From NCBI GenBank assembly GCA_965230525.1, contig OZ246008.1, forward strand, positions 744,001 to 808,000: a DNA stretch of 64,000 nt, in the 5' to 3' direction. The notes beneath the pieces were generated by a model, which was given only the letters and a program-made list of their open reading frames with translations, had not been told where the DNA came from and made no database searches. Each line of letters begins with the position of its first letter. The first letter of the stretch is position 1. This DNA is from GCA-002733465 sp965230525. GTDB taxonomy: Bacteria; Pseudomonadota; Gammaproteobacteria; Enterobacterales; Kangiellaceae. The position numbers and the translations under genes were made by a program. Below are positions 37,597 through 46,150 of the stretch, piece by piece.

Positions 37597-38265
37597 TTAT
37601 GACTTTCCAAGTGCCGCTGCCAACACTTTCTCAATTGACTTAAAATTTTCAAGTTGCGGTTGATGAGAAATTCTATTTCCAACCAATACGAATCGAAAAC
37701 CTAGCTCAGTACAGGCCGCTTTATCCCATTCACCATCACCAAAATAGCTGCAAGGGTACTGGTCAGCTGAAGCTTTTTGTGCTGCGATTTTCATTATTTC
37801 AATACGCGAATAATGATCATCCGCTGTAGCAATGGGAATATCGGCATAATCAATACCCGCTGATTCAAGTTTGAGCTGCGCGCTTTCTCGCCAGCCACCG
37901 GTTGCGATTGAGATTGCAAACTCTTCACTCGCATTAAGGTGGTTTATCAATTTTGCAGCCCCGGCGATCGGCTTAACCGCAGATTTTGCCATGGCCACTT
38001 TAAGATTTTTTACAAATTGTCGTTTTATTTGAGCTTTGATCGGTTGTTGATCTATTTGCCGATCAATAGCTGGTGCTTGCTCAGAGAAATCATTGCTCGC
38101 TAAGAACTCGCGCAAAATACCAGAGTCGGTTACATGTTGATAGCGAGACCAATCAGAATCGATTGACTGACCGGTTACTTGCCTAACCGCATCAACGAAA
38201 CACTCAGAGTCAACTTGAAAAGACTCTAATAGTGTTCCGTCAATATCGAACATTAGATGATGCAA
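37597..38265 (-). CDS. HAD family hydrolase
   Basis: 222 residues. Motif I MFDIDGTLLES has the two catalytic aspartates; motif II is ISIATGGW, a lysine lies in the IEIMKIAAQKA region, and motif IV is FGDGEWDKAAC. A helical cap lies between motifs I and II. Related to phosphoglycolate phosphatase-like enzymes. Substrate unknown. Confidence 0.85.
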   Translation of the reverse strand: MHHLMFDIDGTLLESFQVDSECFVDAVRQVTGQSIDSDWSRYQHVTDSGILREFLASNDFSEQAPAIDRQIDQQPIKAQIKRQFVKNLKVAMAKSAVKPIAGAAKLINHLNASEEFAISIATGGWRESAQLKLESAGIDYADIPIATADDHYSRIEIMKIAAQKASADQYPCSYFGDGEWDKAACTELGFRFVLVGNRISHQPQLENFKSIEKVLAAALGKS

Positions 38266-38365
38266 AAGCCTTCCTTAGGTTAAGTCACGTGTGTTTTTCA
38301 ATCACCTATTAAGGCTATTCAGTAAAATCATTTATTAATTTCATCGATCATCCGAATCCATACCA

Positions 38366-38791
38366 TTAAATCTTCTTCCAGTGCTTCGATGCCAATAAGC
38401 GCTCGCGAGCTTCACTCGAAGCCATTAATCTAATATGCCCGCAATCGCCACAAACAAATGGGCAGACCTTAGCCACACCAAAGGCACCATCGCCAAGCTT
38501 GGGAAGGAGCTCTTCGCCCGCCCCACTATATTGGAAGTATTCCTTGTATTGATATATTTGATCAGATTGGCAAATAGGACAAGGTTTCATTATGTTCTCC
38601 TCAAAATCGAGGTCTCGAACGTTTATATCTAATGCCGATGCGAGCGCTTTTTTCGATTGCAACGATGCCGAGGCCTCGTTTTCAACTCGTTGTATGGTTC
38701 TAACATTGAGCCCACTCGTAATTGCTAGCTCTTCTTGCGACCAAGCTTTGTCTTTTCGAAGCTTGATAATTAATTCAGCATTGATTTTCAT
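38366..38791 (-). CDS. XRE helix-turn-helix protein with C-terminal zinc ribbon
   Basis: 141 residues from the ATG at 38791 (an earlier in-frame start adds five). Residues 1-60 are a Cro/CI-type HTH (LRKDKAWSQEELAITSGLNVRTIQRVEN). From residue 68 there is a two-knuckle zinc ribbon, CPIC...CGDCGH, with a 50-residue insert. It is the last gene before the cassette region; whether it was itself a cassette cannot be decided. Confidence 0.75.
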   Translation of the reverse strand: MKINAELIIKLRKDKAWSQEELAITSGLNVRTIQRVENEASASLQSKKALASALDINVRDLDFEENIMKPCPICQSDQIYQYKEYFQYSGAGEELLPKLGDGAFGVAKVCPFVCGDCGHIRLMASSEARERLLASKHWKKI

Positions 38792-39034
38792 AATCGTTCT
38801 CGACAAGTTAATGTTGAGGCTTAAGTATTAAATATTATGGCACATCTTGTTACGGCAAACTCACGAAATTTTGACGACAATTACACGACAGTGCCGAGTT
38901 CTTGCGGCTCTTGGGCAATGTTAGGGCTCGTCTGGACCGTCAAAATTAGTTATTTTCCCAAAGTCGGTCAGCAGATTGAAATATCACTGCGTATCCTTTA
39001 TCTAGTATTTGGCTTTAAAACTTTGCGTATTTTT

Positions 39035-39367
39035 TTATTGGTCAACCGTAATCTCGAGAACAATATCTTTTGAGTCGTATCGAACAATCACCAGACTAGG
39101 TAGCATAAAGTTGGTATATGAAAACGCATCTACTTTTTGATTGATGATCTTACCTTCCATTTCTACACTTTCCGTTGTTGATTCGTGGTCAAGGTATTTT
39201 ACCTCTTCTGCTAGCTCTAAGACTTGCGATCGTTTCATACCGACCAATATTCTAGATTGAATCTCACTAAATCTACTTTGCCCTATATAAATTGAGGAAT
39301 AATAATAAGCAACGTATCCTACAAAAGTAAGCATAAGAATAGCCGTTACTTGTATGTATCTGGTCAT
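39035..39367 (-). CDS. Small membrane-anchored protein (distal array)
   Basis: 110 residues with an N-terminal helix (ILMLTFVGYVAYYYSSIYIG) and a soluble tail with the stretch ILVGMKRSQVLELAEEVKYLDHES, which resembles SmpA/OmlA-type LxxGMxxxxV repeats only faintly. No recognisable attC adjoins it. Function unknown. Confidence 0.6.
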   Translation of the reverse strand: MTRYIQVTAILMLTFVGYVAYYYSSIYIGQSRFSEIQSRILVGMKRSQVLELAEEVKYLDHESTTESVEMEGKIINQKVDAFSYTNFMLPSLVIVRYDSKDIVLEITVDQ

Positions 39368-39547
39368 ATTAAAGCCTTTTGGCAGCTGTGTAAGCAGAGT
39401 TGTTGTTTGGATTGAGCTGTTCGATATTTGATTCGTAATCTAGTAGGCATTTCAGATAGAGCAATACCAAATAATTTCGCCATCCGAAAGACATATTGCT
39501 ATAAGATAATTTATCAAACGAGCATATTTAGTTAGTAAATTAAAAGA

Positions 39548-39952
39548 TTACGTTTTAGCTCGTGTTGTTTTTATCTTATTTTTATTCTTCAAAATGAGGG
39601 AATAAACAATAAGAGACGGCAAAATACCGAGCAACATGATTCCATAAAGAGCCAGCTTGTTAATTTTTTTAGTGTCTGTAAATTCAAGATATGCAGAAGC
39701 ACAAAATGTGATCCCTATTGAACAGATTATGCCACATAGTGTATTTAATGTCTTATGTTTAGGTTGCACAATGAATCCTGCAAATGCGCCTCCTACCAAG
39801 GAAAGTAGACAGATAATAAGTACTTGGTATTCTCCGAATAATAACGCTTTATCACTTGGTGAAAAGCTGCCAGAAGGCACAAGAACTAACAACACCATCG
39901 ATATTAAGGCGGCAGATTGTCGCTTAGAAAATTGATCGTTTGAATTAATCAT
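39548..39952 (-). CDS. Small polytopic membrane protein (distal array)
   Basis: 134 residues with about four membrane helices (AALISMVLLVLVPSGSF, VLIICLLSLVGGAFAGFIV, TLCGIICSIGITFCASAYL, YGIMLLGILPSLIVYSLIL) and a basic C-terminus. Not recognised. It lies in the part of the array where attC sites have decayed. Confidence 0.6.
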   Translation of the reverse strand: MINSNDQFSKRQSAALISMVLLVLVPSGSFSPSDKALLFGEYQVLIICLLSLVGGAFAGFIVQPKHKTLNTLCGIICSIGITFCASAYLEFTDTKKINKLALYGIMLLGILPSLIVYSLILKNKNKIKTTRAKT

Positions 39953-40041
39953 GTTTATTTCTAGATGTCGATTTTTTTTGTCTTTAGTTTACTCTATACT
40001 GATTTCCAAGTTTCGAATAGTCATAAACTCATCTTCCAACA

Positions 40042-40446
40042 CTAACTCTCATTCATACTCCGAATAATAACTTTATTTAATTCTTCTGCAGCAAGCTGTC
40101 GAAATTTTCTCGCGGAGCAGAAACCATAAACGTCGATGGAAAATATATAGGTTACTTCGGTTAAGGCATTTTTAGATTTTGATGGAAATTTTACTTTCCC
40201 TTCAAAGTCTCGCGATTTATATATTGGCACAAAATCAAGAAGCCTCGGCTTAATCGCCATTTTGACGAAATGTATATTAGTTGTCGCTTTTATTTTTAGA
40301 TTATTTCTAATTTCGATCCTTGATGAGCTTTGAGATTTGTAGAGATTAAGATCCAATAAACCGCTTTCTCTTATCACCAAGAGTGCGATAATAAGATATA
40401 AAAAAATACCCTTCTTTGTTTTTGAAAAGCTTATAAATTGATTCAT
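40042..40446 (-). CDS. Membrane-anchored hypothetical protein (distal array)
   Basis: 134 residues with one N-terminal helix (GIFLYLIIALLVI) and a soluble domain exported or cytoplasmic. Rich in Lys and Ser. No family recognised. Confidence 0.55.
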   Translation of the reverse strand: MNQFISFSKTKKGIFLYLIIALLVIRESGLLDLNLYKSQSSSRIEIRNNLKIKATTNIHFVKMAIKPRLLDFVPIYKSRDFEGKVKFPSKSKNALTEVTYIFSIDVYGFCSARKFRQLAAEELNKVIIRSMNES

Positions 40447-40502
40447 GATATTTTAAAAATTCCTCGTGTTCTTTTTTTATTGGCATGTAAAGACTAGTAA
40501 TA

Positions 40503-40703
40503 CTAGTCACCGCCATCTGTGCCGCCGCCATCTCCACAGTCATCGTCGTCAGCACTTGAATGAAACGAAAGCCAAACTCCGTGTTCTACTCCATTGAGCA
40601 TTGCGCCTCCTAAGATAAAGAATATAATACCCCAGAGTAGGTTTTCGTCTATAAATAGGTAGATCCCGATGGCTACAACACAGTAGCTAATTATCTTTTG
40701 CAT
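40503..40703 (-). CDS. Small two-helix membrane protein with Asp/Gly tail
   Basis: 66 residues: two helices (IISYCVVAIGIYLFI and LLWGIIFFILGGAML) followed by SSADDDDCGDGGGTDGGD, an acidic Gly-rich tail. AAGGATT precedes the ATG. Such small membrane proteins with a charged flexible tail are often of unknown role. Confidence 0.6.
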   Translation of the reverse strand: MQKIISYCVVAIGIYLFIDENLLWGIIFFILGGAMLNGVEHGVWLSFHSSADDDDCGDGGGTDGGD

Positions 40704-41114
40704 AATCCTTTTTCATACCTTCTAAGATTAACCAGAGTTAAAAGTTCCTTCATATCGCCAGTGGTTTTAAAAGTAAATTGCTTCGCTTTGCTAATCTAAT
40801 CTTTCCGCCACTAAACTTAATTTTTCACGATTGTTTTTAATATATTCAAATAGAGCGTATGTAGGTGAGATTTATTTACTCATTTGCGTTTGTCACGACA
40901 TTTTTGGACTTGGCCTTCTACCCACCGTATTCTTTTAAGTGGCACTCAAAGGCTAGTTGCGTCTCGGATATCAGAGATACAGCTCCAAGCCTCACCCTTT
41001 TTATATTCATTTTCAAACATGACTGCCTATCTTTTCGGGGGTTCATTATCTAATTCTTCTCTCACTGAACGCCTAATGCAGAATTTTTAAATTATTACAA
41101 ATTTTGGACTCTAT
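40704..41114. other. Gene-poor stretch in distal array
   Basis: About 410 bases with no supported gene. A minus-strand ORF of 24 codons (MFENEYKKGEAW...) lies near 40946-41020 and ends early; the sequence beyond its stop stays open for about 20 codons, so this may be a decayed cassette gene. No clear attC is seen. Confidence 0.35.
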
Positions 41115-41561
41115 CTATTTCTGATAGAAATCATGGTTAAACGAGGAAAATTTCATTACGATTGTATCATCCTCATCTAGGGTATCTAGGAATCGCCCTA
41201 TTGGCTCCCAGCTAACATCTTTTGGAATATTTACCGAAAATAATTCTTTGAATGCTCCGCCTTCGACACTACACTCCATACTCCGAAGTTTGTCAATAAT
41301 GAGCTCTCTGTCTGAATTGACTTGCAGCATTAGATTACTATTCCCTGATCGCTCAACTATTTTAGAGATCTGGTATTTTTTATCAGAAAGCTCAGTGAGC
41401 TTGACTACATCGTTGTAAGCGACTTTGCTTAAAAACATAGGCGCATTTTTTATTGTGTAGTTATCACCATCTACTTCACACCAAAGGCTTTCAATGCCAA
41501 CTGGATATGGCTCGGACTCTTCTTCAGTCAGTTGAAAACTAATTTTTATTCGATTACTCAA
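41115..41561 (-). CDS. Cassette gene: hypothetical protein
   Basis: 148 residues, acidic and soluble, read from a TTG start with AAGGAAA upstream. The opening reads MSNRIKISFQLTEEESEPYPVGIESLWCEVDGDNYTIKNAPMF; this type of DUF4265-like opening (small proteins with a conserved xPxxxESLW) is suggested but not certain. It is followed upstream by a degraded but recognisable attC. Confidence 0.6.
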   Translation of the reverse strand: MSNRIKISFQLTEEESEPYPVGIESLWCEVDGDNYTIKNAPMFLSKVAYNDVVKLTELSDKKYQISKIVERSGNSNLMLQVNSDRELIIDKLRSMECSVEGGAFKELFSVNIPKDVSWEPIGRFLDTLDEDDTIVMKFSSFNHDFYQK

Positions 41562-41575
41562 CCGTTTTTCCTTAT

Positions 41576-41635
41576 CTAACGCTTTGCCCCTGTTGAGGCG
41601 CTTTTTATTTTTCCCTCAATAACAGGCTATGGTTA
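41576..41635 (-). repeat. attC site, most distal recognisable
   Basis: Begins CTAACGC on the plus strand and ends GGTTAA. The internal arms are imperfect (GAGGCGC / no exact partner). Moderate fit. Confidence 0.55.
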
Positions 41636-41697
41636 ATTATTTCTACAGCTTTAAAAACATGTTCCACACTGCTATTCATACTATATTTAAACCCACC

Positions 41698-41967
41698 CTA
41701 CTTTTTGAAAACAAAGGTCAGTTTTTGATAATCTTTATCAGATGGCAAATAGGTGACCTTGACTAATTCATAAATTGATATAGGTTTATACCCAGACTAA
41801 CCTCCGAACATTACGTGTTCGTTTTTAAGGATAATAGTATCTGTTTTGTATTCGTCTACACAAAGTTTCTTATCTGTTTTACCTCGCATTCGATAATAGA
41901 TATGTCTAGCGTATTCCGATGCGGACCAAACAAGAAACACGACTAATAGTCCAATAAACAGATCTTG
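41698..41967 (-). pseudogene. Truncated and nonsense-mutated cassette gene
   Basis: A minus-strand frame reads LFIGLLVVFLVWSASEYARH... (a membrane helix), then ...NEHVMFGG, a TAG at 41797-41799, then stays open for 32 further codons (SGYKPISIYELVKVTYLPSDKD...) to a second TAG at 41698. There is no ATG at its 5' end; it starts straight from TTAACAAG, the terminal sequence of an attC, just after the stop of the neighbouring gene. So the attC and gene start have been deleted and the frame broken. Confidence 0.7.
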
Positions 41968-41975
41968 TTAACACC

Positions 41976-42269
41976 TCACTTAACTTTCATGAGTAGGTAA
42001 TATGCGAACGAAGGCCAAATCAAAAGAATGGCTATCATCCATTTTTTGTCTTTCGCTTGATAGGCTTTAAACTCAGCGTATCCCCAGCCAAAAATTAGGC
42101 TCGGAAACTGATATATAAAGAATACTTTCTCAAGTAAGTTCATTTCAGAATACACAAAGTCCCCGTCTTCCATTCTTACGTCGCCATTAAAGTCGATAAG
42201 AATAATGTAAAATCCGTAAACTAAAAAGACGACTAATCCAGATAGTCCAAAAAATCTAAATTTATTCAT
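41976..42269 (-). CDS. Small membrane protein (cassette)
   Basis: 97 residues with three helices (FGLSGLVVFLVYGFYIILI, LLEKVFFIYQFPSLIFG, KWMIAILLIWPSFAYYLLM). Unknown function. Its own attC is reduced to the TTAACAAG end that joins the pseudogene. Confidence 0.6.
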   Translation of the reverse strand: MNKFRFFGLSGLVVFLVYGFYIILIDFNGDVRMEDGDFVYSEMNLLEKVFFIYQFPSLIFGWGYAEFKAYQAKDKKWMIAILLIWPSFAYYLLMKVK

Positions 42270-42355
42270 TATTTAAAATGTTGACGATTCCAATAGCATT
42301 TTGTCTATTGCGTTTACTACTTTGACTTATATCTATATGCCTATTCGAATAGAAT

Positions 42356-42610
42356 TTAACCAGTAGCATCGTGATTATCTGGCTCATTGCCGACTTTCCT
42401 CTCAAATTTAACTGAAAAAGGTTCGCTTCTATTGAAGTAAATTGCAAAGAAAGCTCCTAAAAATGGTATCAACCACACGAATATTAATTGGTAATATCTT
42501 CGCTGCCTAACCTCGAAGTATGTGTTTAGAATTAAATATGAAGCTATTAAGTTGAACACTATCAATATTGCTCCAATTGCGAATAGTATTTTCAAAGCCA
42601 GTTCATCCAT
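42356..42610 (-). CDS. Small membrane protein (cassette)
   Basis: 84 residues from the ATG at 42610; the longer frame starts at a TTG inside an attC. Two helices (ILFAIGAILIVFNLIASYLIL, YYQLIFVWLIPFLGAFFAIYF) flank RQRR, the arrangement of phospholipase D nuclease N-terminal-type small membrane proteins. No function assigned. Confidence 0.6.
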   Translation of the reverse strand: MDELALKILFAIGAILIVFNLIASYLILNTYFEVRQRRYYQLIFVWLIPFLGAFFAIYFNRSEPFSVKFERKVGNEPDNHDATG

Positions 42611-42629
42611 AGTCTTTACTCTAATTAAT

Positions 42630-42721
42630 ACTGCGCTCAATAAATCAGGGAAATATGGTGGGCTAAAATTGAGCGAAGCGAACAGATCGCTGTTTTTGGC
42701 CCTGTTGAATTGCTTGTTGTA
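42630..42721 (-). repeat. Degraded attC site
   Basis: Complementary arms CAATAAATCAGGG and CCCTGTTGAATTG are visible; the terminal TAACGC has become ACTGCGC and the other end reads TTGTTGTA. Weak attC. Confidence 0.45.
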
Positions 42722-42728
42722 TCTGGAT

Positions 42729-43232
42729 TTATAAAGCTACCTGATATATATCAATTTCAACTCCACGAAATACAGAAGATTTAATAAATTGAAAGCCTAC
42801 TCTGTTTACAACTTTAACTGAGCTAACATTCTCGGACTCTATTAGTGCGTGCACCACGTTGAGATCTAATGAGTTTTTAGCAAAGTCTAAAACCCCATAT
42901 ATTGACTCAACAGCATAACCTTTACCTTGTTGGTTAGTGGCAAGACGATAGCTAATATGTATGACATCCTCAGAGTCCAATATGTGTTTATTCAAGCCAC
43001 ACACGCCAACAAAATCATCAGTAGTCGAGTTAAAAATTGCCCAATGCCCGTAGCCATTTAAATCATACTGTTTTTTGCAGTTAGCTATATAATCGTGGAT
43101 TTGTTCTTCAGTGTGAACTCCTACAGTAGAGTATTGCATTACTACAGGGTCAGATAACACTCTTGATAGGTTTTTAGCGTCTTCGTTCGAAATTTGGCGA
43201 ATACATAGCCTTTCAGTCTCAACGATAATCAA
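42729..43232 (-). CDS. GNAT family N-acetyltransferase (cassette)
   Basis: 167 residues of the RimJ/RimL-type GNAT fold: ETERLCIRQISNEDA, VGVCGLNKH, ISYRLATNQQGKGYAVESIYGVLDFA (acetyl-CoA pyrophosphate loop QQGKGYA) and ENVSSVKVVNRVGFQF. It transfers acetyl groups to protein N-termini or small molecules; the substrate is not clear. TTG start with AGGAAA upstream. Acetyltransferases are frequent in integron cassettes. Confidence 0.85.
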   Translation of the reverse strand: MIIVETERLCIRQISNEDAKNLSRVLSDPVVMQYSTVGVHTEEQIHDYIANCKKQYDLNGYGHWAIFNSTTDDFVGVCGLNKHILDSEDVIHISYRLATNQQGKGYAVESIYGVLDFAKNSLDLNVVHALIESENVSSVKVVNRVGFQFIKSSVFRGVEIDIYQVAL

Positions 43233-43241
43233 TGCAATTTC

Positions 43242-43326
43242 CTAGAAGTATTACACCCACTTAGAAAAGCGAGCATTATCGAATCCAGTCCATATTTTCT
43301 GTGTACCACTTTCGATAAGATTGTTA
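43242..43326 (-). repeat. Degraded attC site
   Basis: Arms TTATCGAA and TTCGATAA flank a 30-base loop, and the site ends in TTGTTA overlapping the TAA stop of the next gene. The opposite end is changed (TATTACA). Confidence 0.45.
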
Positions 43327-43662
43327 TGTATTTTTCTCAATAATTTGATATCGACCTGGAGAAACAACAATAGGCTCAGGAAAACCTTTGCCTAGAACTC
43401 GCATTCCATCGCTGTTTTCACCTTCTTCGTTTTCAAACCCTTTATTAACTACTTGTTCAAAATGATCATACGATGACCAAACAACGACATTAACATACCT
43501 TATCGAGCCGTTTTTATCTCTTTCTAATGATTTGTAAAACGTAGAGCTAACAAAACCTTCTTGCTTGCTAAAGTACTCTACATACTCAGTTCGAACTGAC
43601 TCTGCTTTAGATTCCATACCTTCAGGAACCAAAATTGTATTTATTACACTGACTTGTTCCAT
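43324..43662 (-). CDS. ABM-like small monooxygenase family protein (cassette)
   Basis: 112 residues with the ferredoxin-like ABM pattern: VSVINTILVPEGMESKAESVRTEYVEYFSKQEGFVSSTFYKS and YVNVVVWSSYDHFEQVV. Members of the antibiotic biosynthesis monooxygenase family oxidise small aromatic compounds or degrade haem; this one is not assigned further. Confidence 0.75.
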   Translation of the reverse strand: MEQVSVINTILVPEGMESKAESVRTEYVEYFSKQEGFVSSTFYKSLERDKNGSIRYVNVVVWSSYDHFEQVVNKGFENEEGENSDGMRVLGKGFPEPIVVSPGRYQIIEKNT

Positions 43663-43669
43663 TTTTTAC

Positions 43670-43749
43670 TTTGTAACTCTCAATCCAGTGAATTCATAAT
43701 GCCCAAATAAATTGAGCGTTTTAAAAGTTTCGATTTTCATTGTTTGTTA
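43670..43749 (-). repeat. Degraded attC site
   Basis: Starts GTAACTCTCAAT with partner ATTGAGCG at 43710-43720, and ends in TTGTTA at 43744. Recognisable, with changed terminal bases. Confidence 0.5.
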
Positions 43750-43753
43750 ATGC

Positions 43754-44290
43754 TTAATGTTTGTTAATTTCAATAGAAGATAGAAATTTTTTAGCATCTA
43801 ACCAAATATCACTATTTTCCTTTGGTCCGCTAACCCAAATGAAATAAAAATACTCATTCCCACTAATCTTAAATATTTCAGTTTTCCAAGTTTCGTCTGA
43901 TTTATCTTCAAATTCAGTAATTATTAACCTTCCAACATTTTCTTTGCCAAGAATGCTAGTTTTTATTTCAGTCGGCTTACTGCTTTTACCGAAATCACTT
44001 CGATCATAGCCACTTCTAATACTTTCTGCAAAATCTTTAATTTCGAGATCATTTTTCAATTTCGATGATATAAACTGAACTGCATAGGACTCTGGGCACA
44101 TAATATTTGCATTCATCCATGTTTTCTCTTCACCAGCGCTAAACTTACATGTTTCAGGGTATTCAAACACCAACTCTCCCCTCAACGATGCTACCTCACT
44201 TACAATTTTCTTGGATGGCTGATTCGTAAAACCTGATATAGCAGACGAAGCCATTGCACAAAAACATAAAATCATGCACCTAAAAACCAT
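43754..44290 (-). CDS. Exported hypothetical protein (cassette)
   Basis: 178 residues with a signal peptide (MILCFCAMASSAISG). Two cysteines (TCKFSAGEE, NIMCPESY) could form a disulfide. AAGGAA precedes the ATG. Not recognised; periplasmic or secreted. Confidence 0.6.
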   Translation of the reverse strand: MVFRCMILCFCAMASSAISGFTNQPSKKIVSEVASLRGELVFEYPETCKFSAGEEKTWMNANIMCPESYAVQFISSKLKNDLEIKDFAESIRSGYDRSDFGKSSKPTEIKTSILGKENVGRLIITEFEDKSDETWKTEIFKISGNEYFYFIWVSGPKENSDIWLDAKKFLSSIEINKH

Positions 44291-44308
44291 AATTCCTTCC
44301 TAGTGTAA

Positions 44309-44356
44309 ACGTTGCCTACAACGGCAGATTTGCGTTTGGCCTCGTAAAACGCCTAC
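44309..44356 (-). repeat. Degraded attC site
   Basis: TAAACGTTGCC at one end and GGCCTCGTAAAACGCC within; the arms only partly match. Low confidence. Confidence 0.35.
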
Positions 44357-45108
44357 AGTGGGCAAATATTGACTACTTCGCACTCGGGTACACTTGCAAC
44401 ACTGATAGCTTGAACCTCACGATAATATTTTGAATCATTATCTATTACTACTTTTTCTAGCAAATTAAATATTTCTTCGAAACTGCCATCAACTTGTCTC
44501 CTAAACCAGAAAAACGCAACATTACTATTTTTCATCGATTGCATATAGTACGACCCTTTAAATCTCCGCTCTCTATCTGGAAAGAACACTCCAAGATTTC
44601 GGCAGCCCATCAGTATTGACTGATTTATTGGTTTATTTTTGGATATTGCGTCTTTATATAGCGCTAAATACTTTTGATTGAATTCCGGACTGTTTTTTAA
44701 CGAAAGTGCAATCGAATAGTAGTGCCTTGCGATATTTCTAAAATAGTCTGCATATATTGCACTTACTGCAGGCTTTAATTCACCTTCAGAATATAAAACG
44801 TTTAATTTTTCTATTGCAGATGGATTATAACGATTAAATGTATTAGCACTGGAATAATTATATGGGTCAGCTTTAGTATTCGTTTGAAACAATGGTTCAC
44901 CGAGAATCTTTTCTATGCTTTGTATAGATACACTATTGCGTAATGCGCAAGTGATGGTGCGGAGGCCGATAGACTGATTTCTTAGGTGATAGCCATTTTC
45001 CTTACAAGAAAGCTCTTTCAAATCTTCATTCGTTGGAACTATTGCATTGCTCGAAAACACACAGCTCGAAATGTAAATAAATAGAAACAGTTTGGCTAAT
45101 TGTGTCAT
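44353..45108 (-). CDS. Exported Cys-containing hypothetical protein (cassette)
   Basis: 251 residues, the longest cassette product here. A signal peptide (LFLFIYISSCVFSSNA) precedes a helical domain with five or more cysteines (LSCKENGYH, ITCALRN, MGCRNLG, ECEVVNICPL). GGAGGG is five bases before the ATG. No family recognised. Confidence 0.65.
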   Translation of the reverse strand: MTQLAKLFLFIYISSCVFSSNAIVPTNEDLKELSCKENGYHLRNQSIGLRTITCALRNSVSIQSIEKILGEPLFQTNTKADPYNYSSANTFNRYNPSAIEKLNVLYSEGELKPAVSAIYADYFRNIARHYYSIALSLKNSPEFNQKYLALYKDAISKNKPINQSILMGCRNLGVFFPDRERRFKGSYYMQSMKNSNVAFFWFRRQVDGSFEEIFNLLEKVVIDNDSKYYREVQAISVASVPECEVVNICPL

Positions 45109-45119
45109 GGTACCCTCCG

Positions 45120-45181
45120 TTTAACGCTTATTTAAATTGTGAGGTGTATATTTCGCCAAATCCATTGCTAATCCTTGTTAA
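45120..45181 (-). repeat. attC site
   Basis: TTAACGC at 45121 and TTGTTAA at 45175. The arms are weak but both termini match the consensus. Confidence 0.75.
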
Positions 45182-45203
45182 GGCTCTTTCGCAACGAGAG
45201 TCA

Positions 45204-45662
45204 CTACTCAATTTCTTCACAGTTAAATCTAGATGCGATTGTCTTATATGCTATCACGTTTCCAGAGCTATCTCGTATTGGCGTCATTGTAGGTTCATCA
45301 GACAATATAATTTGAACTAAGCACCTTGTATCTGCAGATGGATGACTTATTCCAAACTCAGCTAACGCTTCTCTCACTTTGGGCTGTTCAATTATAGCCT
45401 CGACAAAAGTTAGTGCTAAATCTTCATCATCAGACCCAGGCTCTGAGCTTTTTAAGATATTGATTATTTCGTCAGAATATCTTTGAGGATTCTCAACAAC
45501 TATAGACATTGCTCCATCGTCGTATCCCCAGCCTTTCAGATACATATTATGTAGTCCCATCAATTCTACTTTCTTCATAGGGATGATAAATATATCTACC
45601 AGCAAGATCGTTAATACAATCCCAATGAGAGAGAAAACAATTAACTTGAGCTTGCGCTTCAT
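45204..45662 (-). CDS. Membrane-anchored hypothetical protein (cassette)
   Basis: 152 residues from the ATG at 45662; a longer frame starts at a GTG inside the next attC. One helix (LIVFSLIGIVLTILLVDIFII) anchors a soluble acidic domain that includes FGISHPSADTRCLVQIILSDEP. Unknown function. Confidence 0.65.
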   Translation of the reverse strand: MKRKLKLIVFSLIGIVLTILLVDIFIIPMKKVELMGLHNMYLKGWGYDDGAMSIVVENPQRYSDEIINILKSSEPGSDDEDLALTFVEAIIEQPKVREALAEFGISHPSADTRCLVQIILSDEPTMTPIRDSSGNVIAYKTIASRFNCEEIE

Positions 45663-45673
45663 ATTTAGTGCCT

Positions 45674-45737
45674 TAATGCCAAGCGCGATCACAAAATTGC
45701 TAAGCGCAGATTTTTATCAAAAGCCGTATATGGTTAA
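45674..45737 (-). repeat. attC site
   Basis: CTTAATGCC at one end and GGTTAAGC at the other; the latter overlaps the TAA stop of the next gene. One terminal base differs from TAACGC. Confidence 0.65.
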
Positions 45738-46144
45738 GCATGGGGTGTAAGAATCCAAGTTACATTTTGATTGCTTGGAAAAAATTCAATATCCAATCCT
45801 CTCGCATTTCCACCTTGCCAGTCTGTTGCCCAACCAACACTAGTTCTTTCAAAATCCGTTTCGCTATCCATATCTAGAGGAAGCAGTTGATGACCTAGCT
45901 CATTTAGTTCGTCGATTATAACTTCACATTCTTTGAAGTAAGCATCTCGTTTCCTTCTATCAGTAACAAATTTATTGTCTATAGCACCTACGTTTTCTAT
46001 TTCATTCTCGCTCTTAAATCCTTCGAGCACATTAATTATTCGAGATTGAATAATGTTCTGAATCTCAAGAAGAGATCGACGAAGATCTTCGGTCGGAAGA
46101 TTCTTCCCCCCAAGCACACCACAAACCGTCATCATTTCTCTCAT
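45734..46144 (-). CDS. Hypothetical protein (cassette)
   Basis: 136 residues, acidic and soluble (MREMMTVCGVLGGKNLPTEDLRRSLLEIQNII...). A second ATG three codons later is preceded by GAGAG. A hairpin lies directly upstream in its leader. No family recognised. Confidence 0.6.
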   Translation of the reverse strand: MREMMTVCGVLGGKNLPTEDLRRSLLEIQNIIQSRIINVLEGFKSENEIENVGAIDNKFVTDRRKRDAYFKECEVIIDELNELGHQLLPLDMDSETDFERTSVGWATDWQGGNARGLDIEFFPSNQNVTWILTPHA

Positions 46145-46150
46145 TTTAAG

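Noticed and set aside
38837..39073. 78-codon plus-strand ORF at the array border
   Set aside because: Opposite in direction to the array, no clear ribosome site, and overlaps the 39035 gene; product looks random.
40346..40555. 69-codon minus-strand ORF
   Set aside because: Overlaps both neighbouring genes in another frame and is rich in Met/Thr from the acidic tail codons of the upstream gene; a shadow.
40865..41053. 62-codon plus-strand ORF in a gene-poor stretch
   Set aside because: Poor start context, composition typical of an antisense shadow of decayed minus-strand coding.
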